Of a stretch of 64,000 nt of DNA, positions 20,465 to 28,262 are shown piece by piece. The stretch spans positions 326,959 to 390,958 of the forward strand of contig NZ_JAAAUC010000004.1 of NCBI RefSeq assembly GCF_009908165.1, in the 5' to 3' direction. The DNA comes from Frigidibacter albus. GTDB lineage: Bacteria; Pseudomonadota; Alphaproteobacteria; Rhodobacterales; Rhodobacteraceae. Positions within the stretch are counted from its first letter, which is position 1. Each line of letters starts with the position of its first letter. The position numbers and the translations under genes were made by a program. The notes below the pieces were generated by a model. That model ran no database searches. It saw only the letters and a program-made list of their open reading frames with translations, and had not been told where the DNA came from.

Positions 20465-21406
20465 TCAAAAGTTCATCCGAAACCGCATCGACCCCAGCAC
20501 CTGCCCTTCAGGCTGGCCCTCGAACTCTTCCGACAGCCAGGTCGCGCCATAGAACAGCCCCATCCGCTCGCCCCGCACCTGCATCCCGGCGCGCACGCGG
20601 AAGCGGTTCTCCTCGGGATCGGGATCATTGCCGCCGCCGTTCAGATAGACGCTGTCCGCGACATAGGCCGCGTCGCCCCCCAGCACGAAACTGGCCCCCG
20701 GCTCGGAATTGCCCGAGATCGAGACATAGCGGTGCCCGGTCACGGTATCGCGCGACCACAACGCCCCGCGCTCGATCTGGCCGAAGTTGAGGTCGGCCCC
20801 GACGCGCACCAGCGTCTCATCCCCCAGCCGCGCCTCGGCAAAGGGGCGCAACTCGGCATGGCTGCCAAGGGCAAAGGTCCGGCCAAGCTCGCCCGACAGC
20901 GTCGGCACGATGCGGTTGCCGATCTGGTCATCGACCACGCTGACCGCCGGCGCCGAGACCTGCTCGTGCAGCCAGTCATGCACGCTGCCGACGCCGGTCT
21001 TCGGCCCCATCGCCACCAGGTCGAGCCCGGCGGTTGCCTCGGCCGTGCCAAGCGCGAAATGGCTGTGCAGGCCGAAGGACAGCACCCCGGCATAGCGCCG
21101 GTCCCAGGCCGGCGGGGTGGAGAGTTCCGAAGGCGCGATGATTTCCGACCGCAGGCGGAATTCCAGCAGGCTGCCCGGCTGGGCCGGCAGCATGCCATCC
21201 CACATCGGGCCGCGCAGGATGCTCATCTGATAGCCACCCGTGCGCCAGCGATCCTCGCCATCGCCCAGATAGTCGTTGCTGAACATCCGGCCGATGCCGA
21301 GCGTCATCCGCTCTTGCGCTGCCAGTGGCGCACCCGCCACCAGAAGCGCGCCGACCAGCGCCGCGCGCGTAAATGCGCCGCAAAGCGCCTTTGGGGACCT
21401 GCCCAT
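20465..21406 (-). CDS. lpxR: Lipid A deacylase LpxR-family outer membrane protein
   Basis: A 313-residue protein with a signal peptide (to about residue 30, LVGALLVAGAPLAAQ) and a C-terminus ending in an aromatic residue (SMRFRMNF), as in outer membrane barrels. Features of the LpxR/DUF2219 family are FSNDYLGDGEDRWRTGGYQMSI near the N-terminus (Asn-Asp pair), LHSHFALGTAEATAGLDLVAMGPKTGVGSVHDWLHEQV with the expected histidine, and GNRIVPTLSGELGRT. The family removes the 3'-acyloxyacyl group from lipid A in a calcium-dependent way. The assignment rests on these motifs, and general DUF2219 membership is surer than the enzymatic activity. Confidence 0.72.
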   Translation of the reverse strand: MGRSPKALCGAFTRAALVGALLVAGAPLAAQERMTLGIGRMFSNDYLGDGEDRWRTGGYQMSILRGPMWDGMLPAQPGSLLEFRLRSEIIAPSELSTPPAWDRRYAGVLSFGLHSHFALGTAEATAGLDLVAMGPKTGVGSVHDWLHEQVSAPAVSVVDDQIGNRIVPTLSGELGRTFALGSHAELRPFAEARLGDETLVRVGADLNFGQIERGALWSRDTVTGHRYVSISGNSEPGASFVLGGDAAYVADSVYLNGGGNDPDPEENRFRVRAGMQVRGERMGLFYGATWLSEEFEGQPEGQVLGSMRFRMNF

Positions 21407-21432
21407 CCCGACCTCATATGTTCACTGCCTGT

Positions 21433-21448
21433 TGACGGTTTTCCGTCA
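21433..21448. promoter_or_regulatory. 16-bp dyad upstream of the LpxR-family gene
   Basis: TGACGG-TTTT-CCGTCA is a perfect inverted repeat with 6-bp arms, 27 bp before the start codon of the LpxR-family gene. It is placed like an operator, and no regulator is known. Confidence 0.35.
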
Positions 21449-21588
21449 TTACAACTTTTGTAGCGGCAAAGTCACAATCGCGCTAGTGCAACTCGGCCAC
21501 AGGGGCGCCAGAAGCGCTGAACGGGGCAGCGGTGCCCCGAAAATGCCTTATGTTCTGGACGCCTGCCCGCTCAGAACGCCTTGCCCAC

Positions 21589-21825
21589 TCAAAACGCCTT
21601 GAACGTCATCGTGGTCAGCGTCCTGCTGATCCCCGGAATATCGAACAGCGCCTCGGTCAGCCAATGGCCCACATCCGCCTCCTCCGGGATGTAGACCTTG
21701 GCGATCAGGTCATATTCGCCCGAGGTGGAGTAAAGCTCGCTCACCACCTCGCGGGCATAGATCGCGTCAGCCACCTCATAGGTCTTGCCGGGCTGGCAGC
21801 GGAACTGGACGAAAACACAGCGCAT
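21589..21825 (-). CDS. Stand-alone Lrp/AsnC ligand-binding (RAM) domain protein
   Basis: A 78-residue protein consisting only of the alpha-beta RAM domain that in Lrp/AsnC regulators binds amino acids: MRCVFVQFRCQPGKTYEVADAIY, EVVSELYSTSGEYDLIAKVYIPEEADVG, LFDIPGISRTLTTMTF. No DNA-binding domain is present. AAGGAGG precedes the ATG at 21825; an upstream in-frame ATG at 21912 is in less likely sequence. Such single-domain proteins may bind ligands or modulate full-length regulators. The partner is not evident here. Confidence 0.88.
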   Translation of the reverse strand: MRCVFVQFRCQPGKTYEVADAIYAREVVSELYSTSGEYDLIAKVYIPEEADVGHWLTEALFDIPGISRTLTTMTFKAF

Positions 21826-21898
21826 GGGGGGCCTCCTTTGATGGGGGCAGGATAGCCGCGCGGGCGGAGGAGAGGAAAGCCCCAACCACTCCCCTTCC

Positions 21899-22061
21899 TT
21901 GCCCGGAATCAAGGCGCTTCAGCGCCGCCGGGCAGCGCCCGTCCGCCCCCTCGGGCGGGCGCTATTCCACGGTTCCGCCTAGAAGTTCTGTGGAGGTAGG
22001 CCGCACCATAAAGTGCCTAGAACGAGCGTAGCTCGCCCACCCGGCGGCCGGGCGCCGCCCT
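21899..22061 (+). repeat. Intergenic repeat, copy B
   Basis: Second copy of the 162-163 nt element, 163 nt long, between the RecD-like gene and the RAM-domain gene. At the position where copy A has CCAAC/GTTGG it has TCCAC (21966-21970) and GTGGA (21990-21994), so pairing is kept while the bases differ. The second GCCTAGAAC box is followed by GAGC-GTA-GCTC (22024-22034). Confidence 0.85.
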
Positions 22062-22095
22062 CGGTTCGGGCCAGCCGCAGAGCGCGCTGAGCCCC

Positions 22096-23625
22096 TCACT
22101 CCTCTTCCCGCAGCAACGCGAGCGGCGCGGCATTCTGCGGCAGGTCCTCCACCGTCAGCCCCGCCACCGGGCGCGACAGCCGGTTGCGCACCACCCACAG
22201 CAGCCGCTTCTCGGCCCGGGTGATCGCCACATAGGCCAGCCGCTTCCACAGCGGGATGCCCGCCTCGGACCGCCCGGCGCGCGAGGCGGCGTAGAGGTCC
22301 GGCGCGAAGACCTGCACGTTCTCCCATTGCGAGCCCTGCGCCTTGTGGATCGTCACCGCCGCCCCGTGCAGGAAGGCCGCCCCCATCCGCGCGGCATAGG
22401 GGATGAACGGCTCCTCCTCGCCCGGCAGTTCGATCTTGATGATCGACGCGGCCGAGACCTGCGGCTCCTCCGCCCCGATCACGTGGATACGGCTGAAGCC
22501 CGGTTTCTTGCCCGGCCCCAGATAGATCACCTGAGCGCCCTTGATCAGCCCCCGCGCCTCAAGGTCAATCCGCTTCTTGCGGTGCTTCAGCGGCAGCTCG
22601 ATCCCGTCGCAGATCAACGGCTCGCCCGGCAGCAGCGCATCCAGCGGCGCCCCGAACGCGCCGCGAAACGCCTGGATCAGCCGGATCCGCGTCTGGTTGC
22701 GCCAGACCAACACCGGCGAGCGCGCCATCAGGTCGCTCTCCACCCGCTCGGCCCAGACCACGCGCGGGTCGCGCTTCGCGGCCTCCTCCACCATCCGCTC
22801 GAACCGCTCGAAGGTCAGGTCCTCATCGGCCAGCGCATGGGCCAGGTCGAGGATCGGGTTGTCGCCCTCCTGCCGGTGGATGCGGTGCAGCTCCAGCCGC
22901 TGCCCCTCGGGCAGACGGTCAAAGGCCATCGCGCCCGACTGGTTCACGGGGGCCAGCTGCGCCGGATCGCCGAACATCACCAGCGTCGGGAAAATCTCCT
23001 TCAGGTCCTCGAACTGCCGGTCATCGAGCATCGAGCATTCGTCGATCAGCCCGATATCCAGCGGGTCCTCGCGCCGCTTCCAGCCAAGGATGAAATCAGA
23101 CCCGCGCAGGCCCGCCGCGGCCAGCGCCCCCGGCACCGATTTCACCTGCTCATAGAAGGCCTTGGCCCGGTCGAGCGCCGTCTCGCTCAGCCCCTCGACC
23201 ACCGGGCGCTCGCCGCCATTCGCCAGCCATTCGGCGATGCGCTCATATTCCGGGTCATAGACCGGGCTATAAAGGATGCGGTGGATCGTCGTCGCCGGCA
23301 CGCCGCGATTGCGCAAGACGCTCGCCGCCTTGTTGGTCGGCGCCAGAATCGCCAGCGTGCGCCGGTCCTTGCGGCGCTTGCCCTCGTAATCGCCCGAGAT
23401 GATGTCGACGCCCGCCTCGTCCAGCGCCTTGGTCAGCGCGGCCAGCAGCATGGTCTTGCCCGACCCGGCCTTGCCCACCACCGCCATGATGGTGCGCGGC
23501 GCGCCCTCCTCCACCCGGTCGGTGGAGCTGCCGACGATATCGACCCCCGCCCCCTCCAGCGCTTCGGCCAGACGGTCCCAGGCTTCGGCCTGATCAGGAG
23601 AGAAGGTGAGCGCGGTGCCGGTCAT
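22096..23625 (-). CDS. RecD-like ATP-dependent DNA helicase (SF1B)
   Basis: A 509-residue stand-alone helicase. Walker A is AVVGKAGSGKTMLL (motif I at 51-58). The segment TLAILAPTNKAASVLRNRGVPATTIHRILY is motif Ia. DIGLIDECSMLDDRQFEDL is motif II, and VMFGDPAQLAPV is motif III. The C-terminal UvrD_C_2-type part has GAAVTIHKAQGSQWENVQVFAP and RLAYVAITRAEKRLLWVV. It lacks RecBCD partners and resembles the Dda/RecD2-like helicases that unwind 5' to 3'. It is a single gene flanked by repeat copies B and C, and no adjacent nuclease or defence gene is present. Confidence 0.92.
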   Translation of the reverse strand: MTGTALTFSPDQAEAWDRLAEALEGAGVDIVGSSTDRVEEGAPRTIMAVVGKAGSGKTMLLAALTKALDEAGVDIISGDYEGKRRKDRRTLAILAPTNKAASVLRNRGVPATTIHRILYSPVYDPEYERIAEWLANGGERPVVEGLSETALDRAKAFYEQVKSVPGALAAAGLRGSDFILGWKRREDPLDIGLIDECSMLDDRQFEDLKEIFPTLVMFGDPAQLAPVNQSGAMAFDRLPEGQRLELHRIHRQEGDNPILDLAHALADEDLTFERFERMVEEAAKRDPRVVWAERVESDLMARSPVLVWRNQTRIRLIQAFRGAFGAPLDALLPGEPLICDGIELPLKHRKKRIDLEARGLIKGAQVIYLGPGKKPGFSRIHVIGAEEPQVSAASIIKIELPGEEEPFIPYAARMGAAFLHGAAVTIHKAQGSQWENVQVFAPDLYAASRAGRSEAGIPLWKRLAYVAITRAEKRLLWVVRNRLSRPVAGLTVEDLPQNAAPLALLREEE

Positions 23626-23700
23626 CGGCGGCGACCCTAGCGAAGGGCGCGGGCGCGCACCAGACCCGGCGCGCCCTCAGCCAGCCCCGCGCCCTGGCCC

Positions 23701-23760
23701 TTTGCCTTTTCCAAATATCCCGGGGGGAGCGGCCAACGGCCGCCGGGGGGCAGCGCCCCC
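23701..23760 (+). repeat. A/T-core plus G-rich hairpin element, copy 1
   Basis: The 20-mer TTTGCCTTTTCCAAATATCC (23701-23720) is followed by a G-rich segment with the hairpin GCGGCC-AAC-GGCCGC and a GGGGGGCAGCGCCCCC foldback. The same 20-mer occurs, inverted and again next to a G/C hairpin, at 28107-28126. Confidence 0.75.
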
Positions 23761-23804
23761 TCTTGCCCGGCAACGCGCGCAGCGTCGGGAGGCAGAGCCC
23801 CCTC

Positions 23805-23966
23805 TTGCCCGGAACAAGGCGCTTCAGCGCCGCCGGGCAGCGCCCGTCCGCCCCCTCGGGCGGGCGCTCCGCAACGCCAGTGCCTAGAACGACGGTAGGG
23901 AGGTGCCGCACCATAAAGTGCCTAGAACTGCCGTTGCTCGCCCACCCGGCGGACGGGCACCGCCCT
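23805..23966 (+). repeat. Intergenic repeat, copy C
   Basis: Third copy of the 162-163 nt element, 162 nt long (one T missing in the opening GGAATCAAGG), between ccr and the RecD-like gene. The fixed blocks are kept, but the segments that pair in copies A and B (here GCAAC and GGTAG) do not pair. Confidence 0.85.
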
Positions 23967-24023
23967 CTGACTGTGGTGTTTGACTGGCGTTTCTATCTCG
24001 CCTCGCAAGCCTCCACCCCAACG

Positions 24024-24053
24024 AAAACGCCCGCCCCTCCCCGGGACGGGCGC
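24024..24053 (-). terminator. Rho-independent terminator of ccr
   Basis: On the minus strand, CGCCCGTCCC and GGGGCGGGCG pair over 10 bp (one G-U), followed by TTTTCGTT, about 25 bp after the ccr stop. Confidence 0.8.
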
Positions 24054-24076
24054 TCTTCTCTCTCCCTACCGCCAGC

Positions 24077-25369
24077 TCACGCCGGCCGCCCCGCCTCCAG
24101 CGCGTCCTCGAAGGTCCGCAGGCCAGCACGCGGGCTCTGCACCAGCACCGCCATGTTGCCCGGCTTGTGCTCATTGCGCAGCATCTTCATATGCGCGCCC
24201 GGGATCTCGTCCCACGGGAACACTTCCGACATGCACGGATCCAGCCGCCGCTCCAGCATCAGCTTGTTCGCCGCTGCCGCCTGCTTGAGGTTGGCGAAGT
24301 GCGAGCCCTGCACCCGCTTCTGGTGCATCCACAGGTAGCGCACGTCGAAGGTCAGGTTGAACCCGGTGGTGCCGGCGCAGATCACCACCATGCCGCCGCG
24401 CTTGACCACGAAGACTGACACCGGGAAGGTCGCCTCGCCCGGATGCTCGAACACCATGTCGACATTGTTGCCCTTGCCGGTGATCTCCCAGATCGCCGCC
24501 CCGAACTTGCGCGCCTCCTTGAACCAGGCGGCATATTCCGGCGTGCCGACCTTCGGCATCTGGCCCCAGCAGCTGAAGTCCTTGCGGTTGATCACGCCCT
24601 TGGCGCCAAGGCCCATGACGAACTCGCGCTTGTCTTCTTCCGAGATCACCCCGATCGCATTCGCCCCCGCCGCATTGATCAGCTGGATCGCATAGGAGCC
24701 AAGCCCCCCCGACGCGCCCCAGACCAGCACATTGTCGCCGGGCTTGAGGATATGCGGGCGGTGCCCGAACAGCATCCGGTAGGCGGTGGCCAGGGTCAGC
24801 GTGTAGCAGGCGCTCTCCTCCCAGGTCAGGTGCCGCGGGCGGTGCATCAGTTGCTGCGCCTGCACACGGGTGAACTGCGCGAAGCTGCCATCGGGCGTCT
24901 CGTAGCCCCAGATCCGCTGGCTGGGCGAGAACATCGGATCGCCGCCGTTGCACTCCTCGTCGTCGCCATCATCCTGGTTGCAATGGATGACGACCTCGTC
25001 GCCCACCTTCCAGCGCTTGACCTTGTCGCCGACCTTCCACACGATGCCCGAGGCATCGGACCCGGCAATGTGATAGGGTGCCTTGTGGCCGTCGAACGGG
25101 CTGATCGGCACGCCAAGGCCGGCCCAGATCCCGTTGTAATTGACGCCCGCGGCCATCACCAGCACCAGAACCTCGTGGCTGTCGATCTCGGGCGTGTCCA
25201 CCACCTCGACCAGCATCGAGGTATCGGGCTCGCCATGCCGCTCGCGCCGGATCGCCCAGGCATACATCTGTGCCGGCACATGGCCGAGGGGCGGCATCTC
25301 GCCGATCTCGTAAAGGTCCTTCTCGGGCGCGTCATAGGGCGCAATCTCGGTCTGGGTATCAAGAGCCAT
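24077..25369 (-). CDS. ccr: Crotonyl-CoA carboxylase/reductase
   Basis: A 430-residue NADPH-dependent enzyme that reductively carboxylates crotonyl-CoA to ethylmalonyl-CoA, the key step of the ethylmalonyl-CoA pathway for acetyl-CoA assimilation. It belongs to the MDR family: VLVMAAGVNYNGIWAGLGVPISPFDGH, HIAGSDASGIVWKVGDKVKRWKVGDEVVIHC, nucleotide-binding NVLVWGASGGLGSYAIQL (213-230), and RYLWMHQKRVQGSHFANLKQA with the histidine of the carbon dioxide pocket. I chose the ATG at 25369 because AAGGAG precedes it; 31 extra residues from an upstream ATG are not family-like. It diverges, across a small exported-protein gene, from ecm of the same pathway. Confidence 0.97.
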   Translation of the reverse strand: MALDTQTEIAPYDAPEKDLYEIGEMPPLGHVPAQMYAWAIRRERHGEPDTSMLVEVVDTPEIDSHEVLVLVMAAGVNYNGIWAGLGVPISPFDGHKAPYHIAGSDASGIVWKVGDKVKRWKVGDEVVIHCNQDDGDDEECNGGDPMFSPSQRIWGYETPDGSFAQFTRVQAQQLMHRPRHLTWEESACYTLTLATAYRMLFGHRPHILKPGDNVLVWGASGGLGSYAIQLINAAGANAIGVISEEDKREFVMGLGAKGVINRKDFSCWGQMPKVGTPEYAAWFKEARKFGAAIWEITGKGNNVDMVFEHPGEATFPVSVFVVKRGGMVVICAGTTGFNLTFDVRYLWMHQKRVQGSHFANLKQAAAANKLMLERRLDPCMSEVFPWDEIPGAHMKMLRNEHKPGNMAVLVQSPRAGLRTFEDALEAGRPA

Positions 25370-25433
25370 GACAGTACTCCTTGGCCGAAACGGGGTGTGC
25401 CGCAGCGCAGAATCGCGCGGCCTCATGCAGCAG

Positions 25434-25462
25434 GAAATACGTTTGGCCGCGCAACAATGCAA
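25434..25462 (-). promoter_or_regulatory. Candidate ccr promoter
   Basis: On the minus strand, TTGCAT (25462-25457) and TATTTC (25439-25434) are 17 bp apart, about 65 bp upstream of the ccr ATG. The region just upstream is unusually AT-rich for this window. Assigned by eye. Confidence 0.35.
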
Positions 25463-25539
25463 TATGGAACGTTACGTTTTTGTAATTTTATGACCAGCAG
25501 GCCGGGCGCGCCACCCGGCCTGCGGCCTCGGGTCCACCC

Positions 25540-25872
25540 CTAGTTGTAGGTGAAGGTGCCCACCTCGCAGACGTTCAGATCGCTCCGCACCACCTCGTCG
25601 CCATCCTCGAACACCGCCAGCAGGTCGTATTTGCAATAGCCGGTGCCATCGTCGATGTTGACCATCACCGAGGAGCCAGAGGGCAGCACGTCGGGCCCGA
25701 GGATATCCTCCTGCCAGTCGCTGGTGCCGGTGTTGGAGGCATAGAATTCCACGATCGTGTAGCCGGTCTGGTTGACGATCTTGACGCGGCGATCAAGCGC
25801 GGCGGCGGGCAAAGCCATGGCCGCGCAAAGCGCGCCGGCAACCCCGAGGGACAGCAGGGAACGAGTCAGCAT
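25540..25872 (-). CDS. Small exported protein of unknown function
   Basis: A 110-residue protein with a clear signal peptide (MLTRSLLSLGVAGALCAAMALPAAA, cleavage near 25) and a mature part beginning LDRRVKIVNQTGYTIVEFYASNTGTSDWQEDILG. Two cysteines (in GYCKYDL and NVCEVG) could form a disulfide in the periplasm. I recognise a recurrent family of small alphaproteobacterial secreted proteins with this NxTG(Y/x)TI start but know no function. It lies between ccr and ecm, upstream of ccr on the same strand. Confidence 0.7.
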   Translation of the reverse strand: MLTRSLLSLGVAGALCAAMALPAAALDRRVKIVNQTGYTIVEFYASNTGTSDWQEDILGPDVLPSGSSVMVNIDDGTGYCKYDLLAVFEDGDEVVRSDLNVCEVGTFTYN

Positions 25873-25964
25873 GAAAGAACCTGTTGGTTACGCACCGGCG
25901 CCAAAATCCGTCGGCATCACCAGTCTGTGATCGGCGCCCCGGCGCATTGCAACAAAAATCCCCA

Positions 25965-25998
25965 GCCGCAGCGCGGCACATCCCCGCCGCAGCGCGGC
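25965..25998. promoter_or_regulatory. Paired 13-bp repeats upstream of the ecm promoter
   Basis: GCCGCAGCGCGGC occurs twice, at 25965-25977 and 25986-25998, exactly 21 bp apart. Each copy has dyad arms GCCGC/GCGGC. They lie immediately before the candidate ecm promoter, a position typical for an activator or repressor dimer pair. Confidence 0.5.
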
Positions 25999-26001
25999 GA
26001 A

Positions 26002-26031
26002 TTGACAGCGACACATTCTTTCGCCTATCAC
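26002..26031 (+). promoter_or_regulatory. Candidate ecm promoter
   Basis: TTGACA (26002-26007), an 18-bp spacer and TATCAC (26026-26031), 56 bp before the ecm start codon. The -35 hexamer is the full consensus. Assigned by eye. Confidence 0.5.
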
Positions 26032-26086
26032 CATTTTCAGCGCAACTATCTTGCCGGGCCGCCCGCCCCCGGATTCGGAGCACCGC

Positions 26087-28057
26087 ATGACCGACACCGC
26101 CCCCGCCCGCGACAAGCCCTGGCTGTTCCGCACCTATGCCGGCCATTCCACCGCGACCAAATCGAACGCGCTCTACCGCGCCAACCTTGCGAAGGGGCAG
26201 ACCGGCCTCTCGGTCGCCTTCGACCTGCCCACCCAGACCGGCTATGACAGCGATCACGAACTGGCGCGGGGCGAGGTCGGCAAGGTCGGGGTGCCGGTGA
26301 CGCATCTGGGCGACATGCGGGCGCTGTTCGACGGCATCCCGCTGGACAAGATGAACACCTCGATGACGATCAACGCCACCGCGCCCTGGCTGCTGTCGCT
26401 CTATATCGCCGTGGCCGAGGAGCAAGGCGCCGACGTTTCTGCCCTGCAGGGCACCGTGCAAAACGATCTGGTCAAGGAATACCTCAGCCGCGGCACCTAT
26501 ATCTGCCCGCCGAAGCCCAGCCTGGCGATGATCACCGATGTCGCCGCCTATACCGCCGTGCATCTGCCCAAATGGAACCCGATGAACGTGTGTTCCTACC
26601 ATCTGCAAGAGGCAGGGGCGACGCCCGAGCAGGAGCTGGCCTTCGCGCTGGCGACCGCTGTGGCGGTGCTGGACGACCTGAAGGGCAAGGTGCCCGAGGC
26701 GGAGTTTCCGGCGATGGTCGGCCGCATCAGCTTCTTCGTCAACGCCGGCATCCGCTTCGTCACCGAACTGTGCAAGATGCGCGCGTTTACAGAGCTGTGG
26801 GACGAGATCTGCCAGACCCGCTATGGCATCGAGGATGAGAAATTCCGCCGCTTCCGCTATGGCGTGCAGGTCAACAGCCTCGGCCTGACCGAGCAGCAGC
26901 CCGAAAACAACGTCTACCGCATCCTGATCGAGATGCTGGCGGTGACGCTGTCCAAGAACGCCCGCGCCCGCGCCGTGCAGCTGCCCGCCTGGAACGAGGC
27001 GCTTGGCCTGCCCCGCCCCTGGGACCAGCAATGGTCACTGCGCATGCAGCAGATCCTGGCCTATGAAACCGACCTTCTGGAATATGGCGACCTCTTCGAC
27101 GGCAACCCGGTGATCGCGGCACGGGTGGAGGCGCTGAAGGACGGCGCCCGCGCCGAGCTGGCGACGCTCGACGCGATGGGCGGCGCGATTGCCGCCATCG
27201 ACTACATGAAGGCGCGGCTGGTCGAATCCAACGCCACCCGCCTCGGCCGGGTGGAGACGGGCGAGACCATCGTGGTCGGCGTCAACCGCTGGCAGCAGGC
27301 CGAACCCTCGCCGCTGCTGGGAACCGATGGCGGGATCATGACGGTCGATCCGGCGGTGGAGCAGGACCAGATCGCCCGGCTGGACGCCTGGCGCCGCGCC
27401 CGTGACGGCGCGGCGGTGGCGGCGGCGCTCGCCGACCTGCGCGCGGCGGCCAGTGCCGGGCGCAACATCATGCCGGCCTCGGTCGCGGCCGCCAAGGCCG
27501 GGGCCACCACCGGCGAATGGGCCGGGGTGATGCGGCAGGTGCATGGCGAATACCGCGGCCCGACCGGCGTGTCGCGCAGCCCCTCGAACCGCACCGAAGG
27601 GCTGGAGCCGATCCGCGAGGCCGTCGATGCGGTGTCGTCGAAACTCGGCCGCCGCCTGACCTTCCTCGTCGGCAAGCCCGGCCTCGACGGCCATTCCAAC
27701 GGCGCCGAGCAGATCGCCTTCCGCGCCCGCGATTGCGGGATGGAGATCAGCTATGACGGCATCCGCCTGACGCCGGCGCAGATCGTCGAGGCGGCGGTGG
27801 AGCGGCAGGCGCATGTGGTGGGCCTGTCGATCCTGTCGGGCAGCCACCTGCCGCTGATCGCCGAGGTGCTGGAGCGGATGGCGGCGGCGGGCCTTGGCCA
27901 TGTGCCGCTGGTGGTGGGCGGGATCATCCCGGAGGAGGACGCGGCGGCCCTGCTCGCGCAGGGGGTGGCCCGGGTCTACACGCCGAAGGATTTCGAGCTG
28001 AACCGGATCATGATGGATATCGTGGCGCTGGCGGAGCCGTCTGCCGCGGCGGCTTAG
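26087..28057 (+). CDS. ecm: (2R)-ethylmalonyl-CoA mutase (MeaA type), B12-dependent
   Basis: A 656-residue adenosylcobalamin enzyme that isomerises ethylmalonyl-CoA to methylsuccinyl-CoA in the ethylmalonyl-CoA pathway. The N-terminal catalytic barrel has RTYAGHSTATKSNALYRANLAKGQTGLSVAFDLPTQTGYDSDH and LDKMNTSMTINATAPWLLSLY. The C-terminal cobalamin domain has the DxHxxG motif in GLDGHSNGAEQIAF and VVGLSILSGSHLPLI. The short sequence and N-terminus fit MeaA/Ecm rather than the larger methylmalonyl-CoA mutase. GGAG lies eight bases before the ATG. Lies divergent from and near ccr. Confidence 0.96.
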   Translation: MTDTAPARDKPWLFRTYAGHSTATKSNALYRANLAKGQTGLSVAFDLPTQTGYDSDHELARGEVGKVGVPVTHLGDMRALFDGIPLDKMNTSMTINATAPWLLSLYIAVAEEQGADVSALQGTVQNDLVKEYLSRGTYICPPKPSLAMITDVAAYTAVHLPKWNPMNVCSYHLQEAGATPEQELAFALATAVAVLDDLKGKVPEAEFPAMVGRISFFVNAGIRFVTELCKMRAFTELWDEICQTRYGIEDEKFRRFRYGVQVNSLGLTEQQPENNVYRILIEMLAVTLSKNARARAVQLPAWNEALGLPRPWDQQWSLRMQQILAYETDLLEYGDLFDGNPVIAARVEALKDGARAELATLDAMGGAIAAIDYMKARLVESNATRLGRVETGETIVVGVNRWQQAEPSPLLGTDGGIMTVDPAVEQDQIARLDAWRRARDGAAVAAALADLRAAASAGRNIMPASVAAAKAGATTGEWAGVMRQVHGEYRGPTGVSRSPSNRTEGLEPIREAVDAVSSKLGRRLTFLVGKPGLDGHSNGAEQIAFRARDCGMEISYDGIRLTPAQIVEAAVERQAHVVGLSILSGSHLPLIAEVLERMAAAGLGHVPLVVGGIIPEEDAAALLAQGVARVYTPKDFELNRIMMDIVALAEPSAAAA

Positions 28058-28077
28058 GTTGCGCCCCTGGCCGGCCG

Positions 28078-28126
28078 CCGGGGGCTGTCTGCCCCCGGAC
28101 CCCCGAGGATATTTGGAAAAGGCAAA
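28078..28126 (-). repeat. A/T-core plus G-rich hairpin element, copy 2
   Basis: CCGGGGGC-TGTCT-GCCCCCGG (28078-28098) is a perfect 8-bp hairpin 20 bp after the ecm stop. It is followed by the inverse of TTTGCCTTTTCCAAATATCC at 28107-28126, identical over all 20 bases to the copy at 23701-23720. The hairpin can act as the ecm terminator although no T-run follows it directly. Confidence 0.75.
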
Positions 28127-28262
28127 GCGGGGCCGAGTTCCTGAGAGTTTCGCTATGCATATGACATATGTATGGGTTCTGTATGGCTTCCACATGCCGT
28201 GATGGACGGGGGGGGCGGCATGCGGTATCACCCCGGGCGCAGACCTGCCAAGGAGCAAGCCC

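Larger units (their letters stand above)
23626..24076. other. Intergenic region between ccr and the RecD-like helicase gene
   Basis: A 451-nt stretch without a gene. It holds the ccr terminator (24024-24053), repeat copy C (23805-23966), a second, partial copy of the repeat's opening TTGCCCGG (around 23763), and the G-rich element at 23701-23760. I see no open frame with coding character. Confidence 0.6.

Noticed and set aside
22096..23625. RecD-like helicase as part of RecBCD or a defence island
   Set aside because: No recB, recC, nuclease or other defence gene is adjacent. Stand-alone helicases of this type are common chromosomal genes in the group.
25472..25485. TTAC-GTTTTT-GTAA as a ccr operator
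   Set aside because: The arms are only four bases in an AT-rich stretch and could occur by chance. No second copy was found near ecm.
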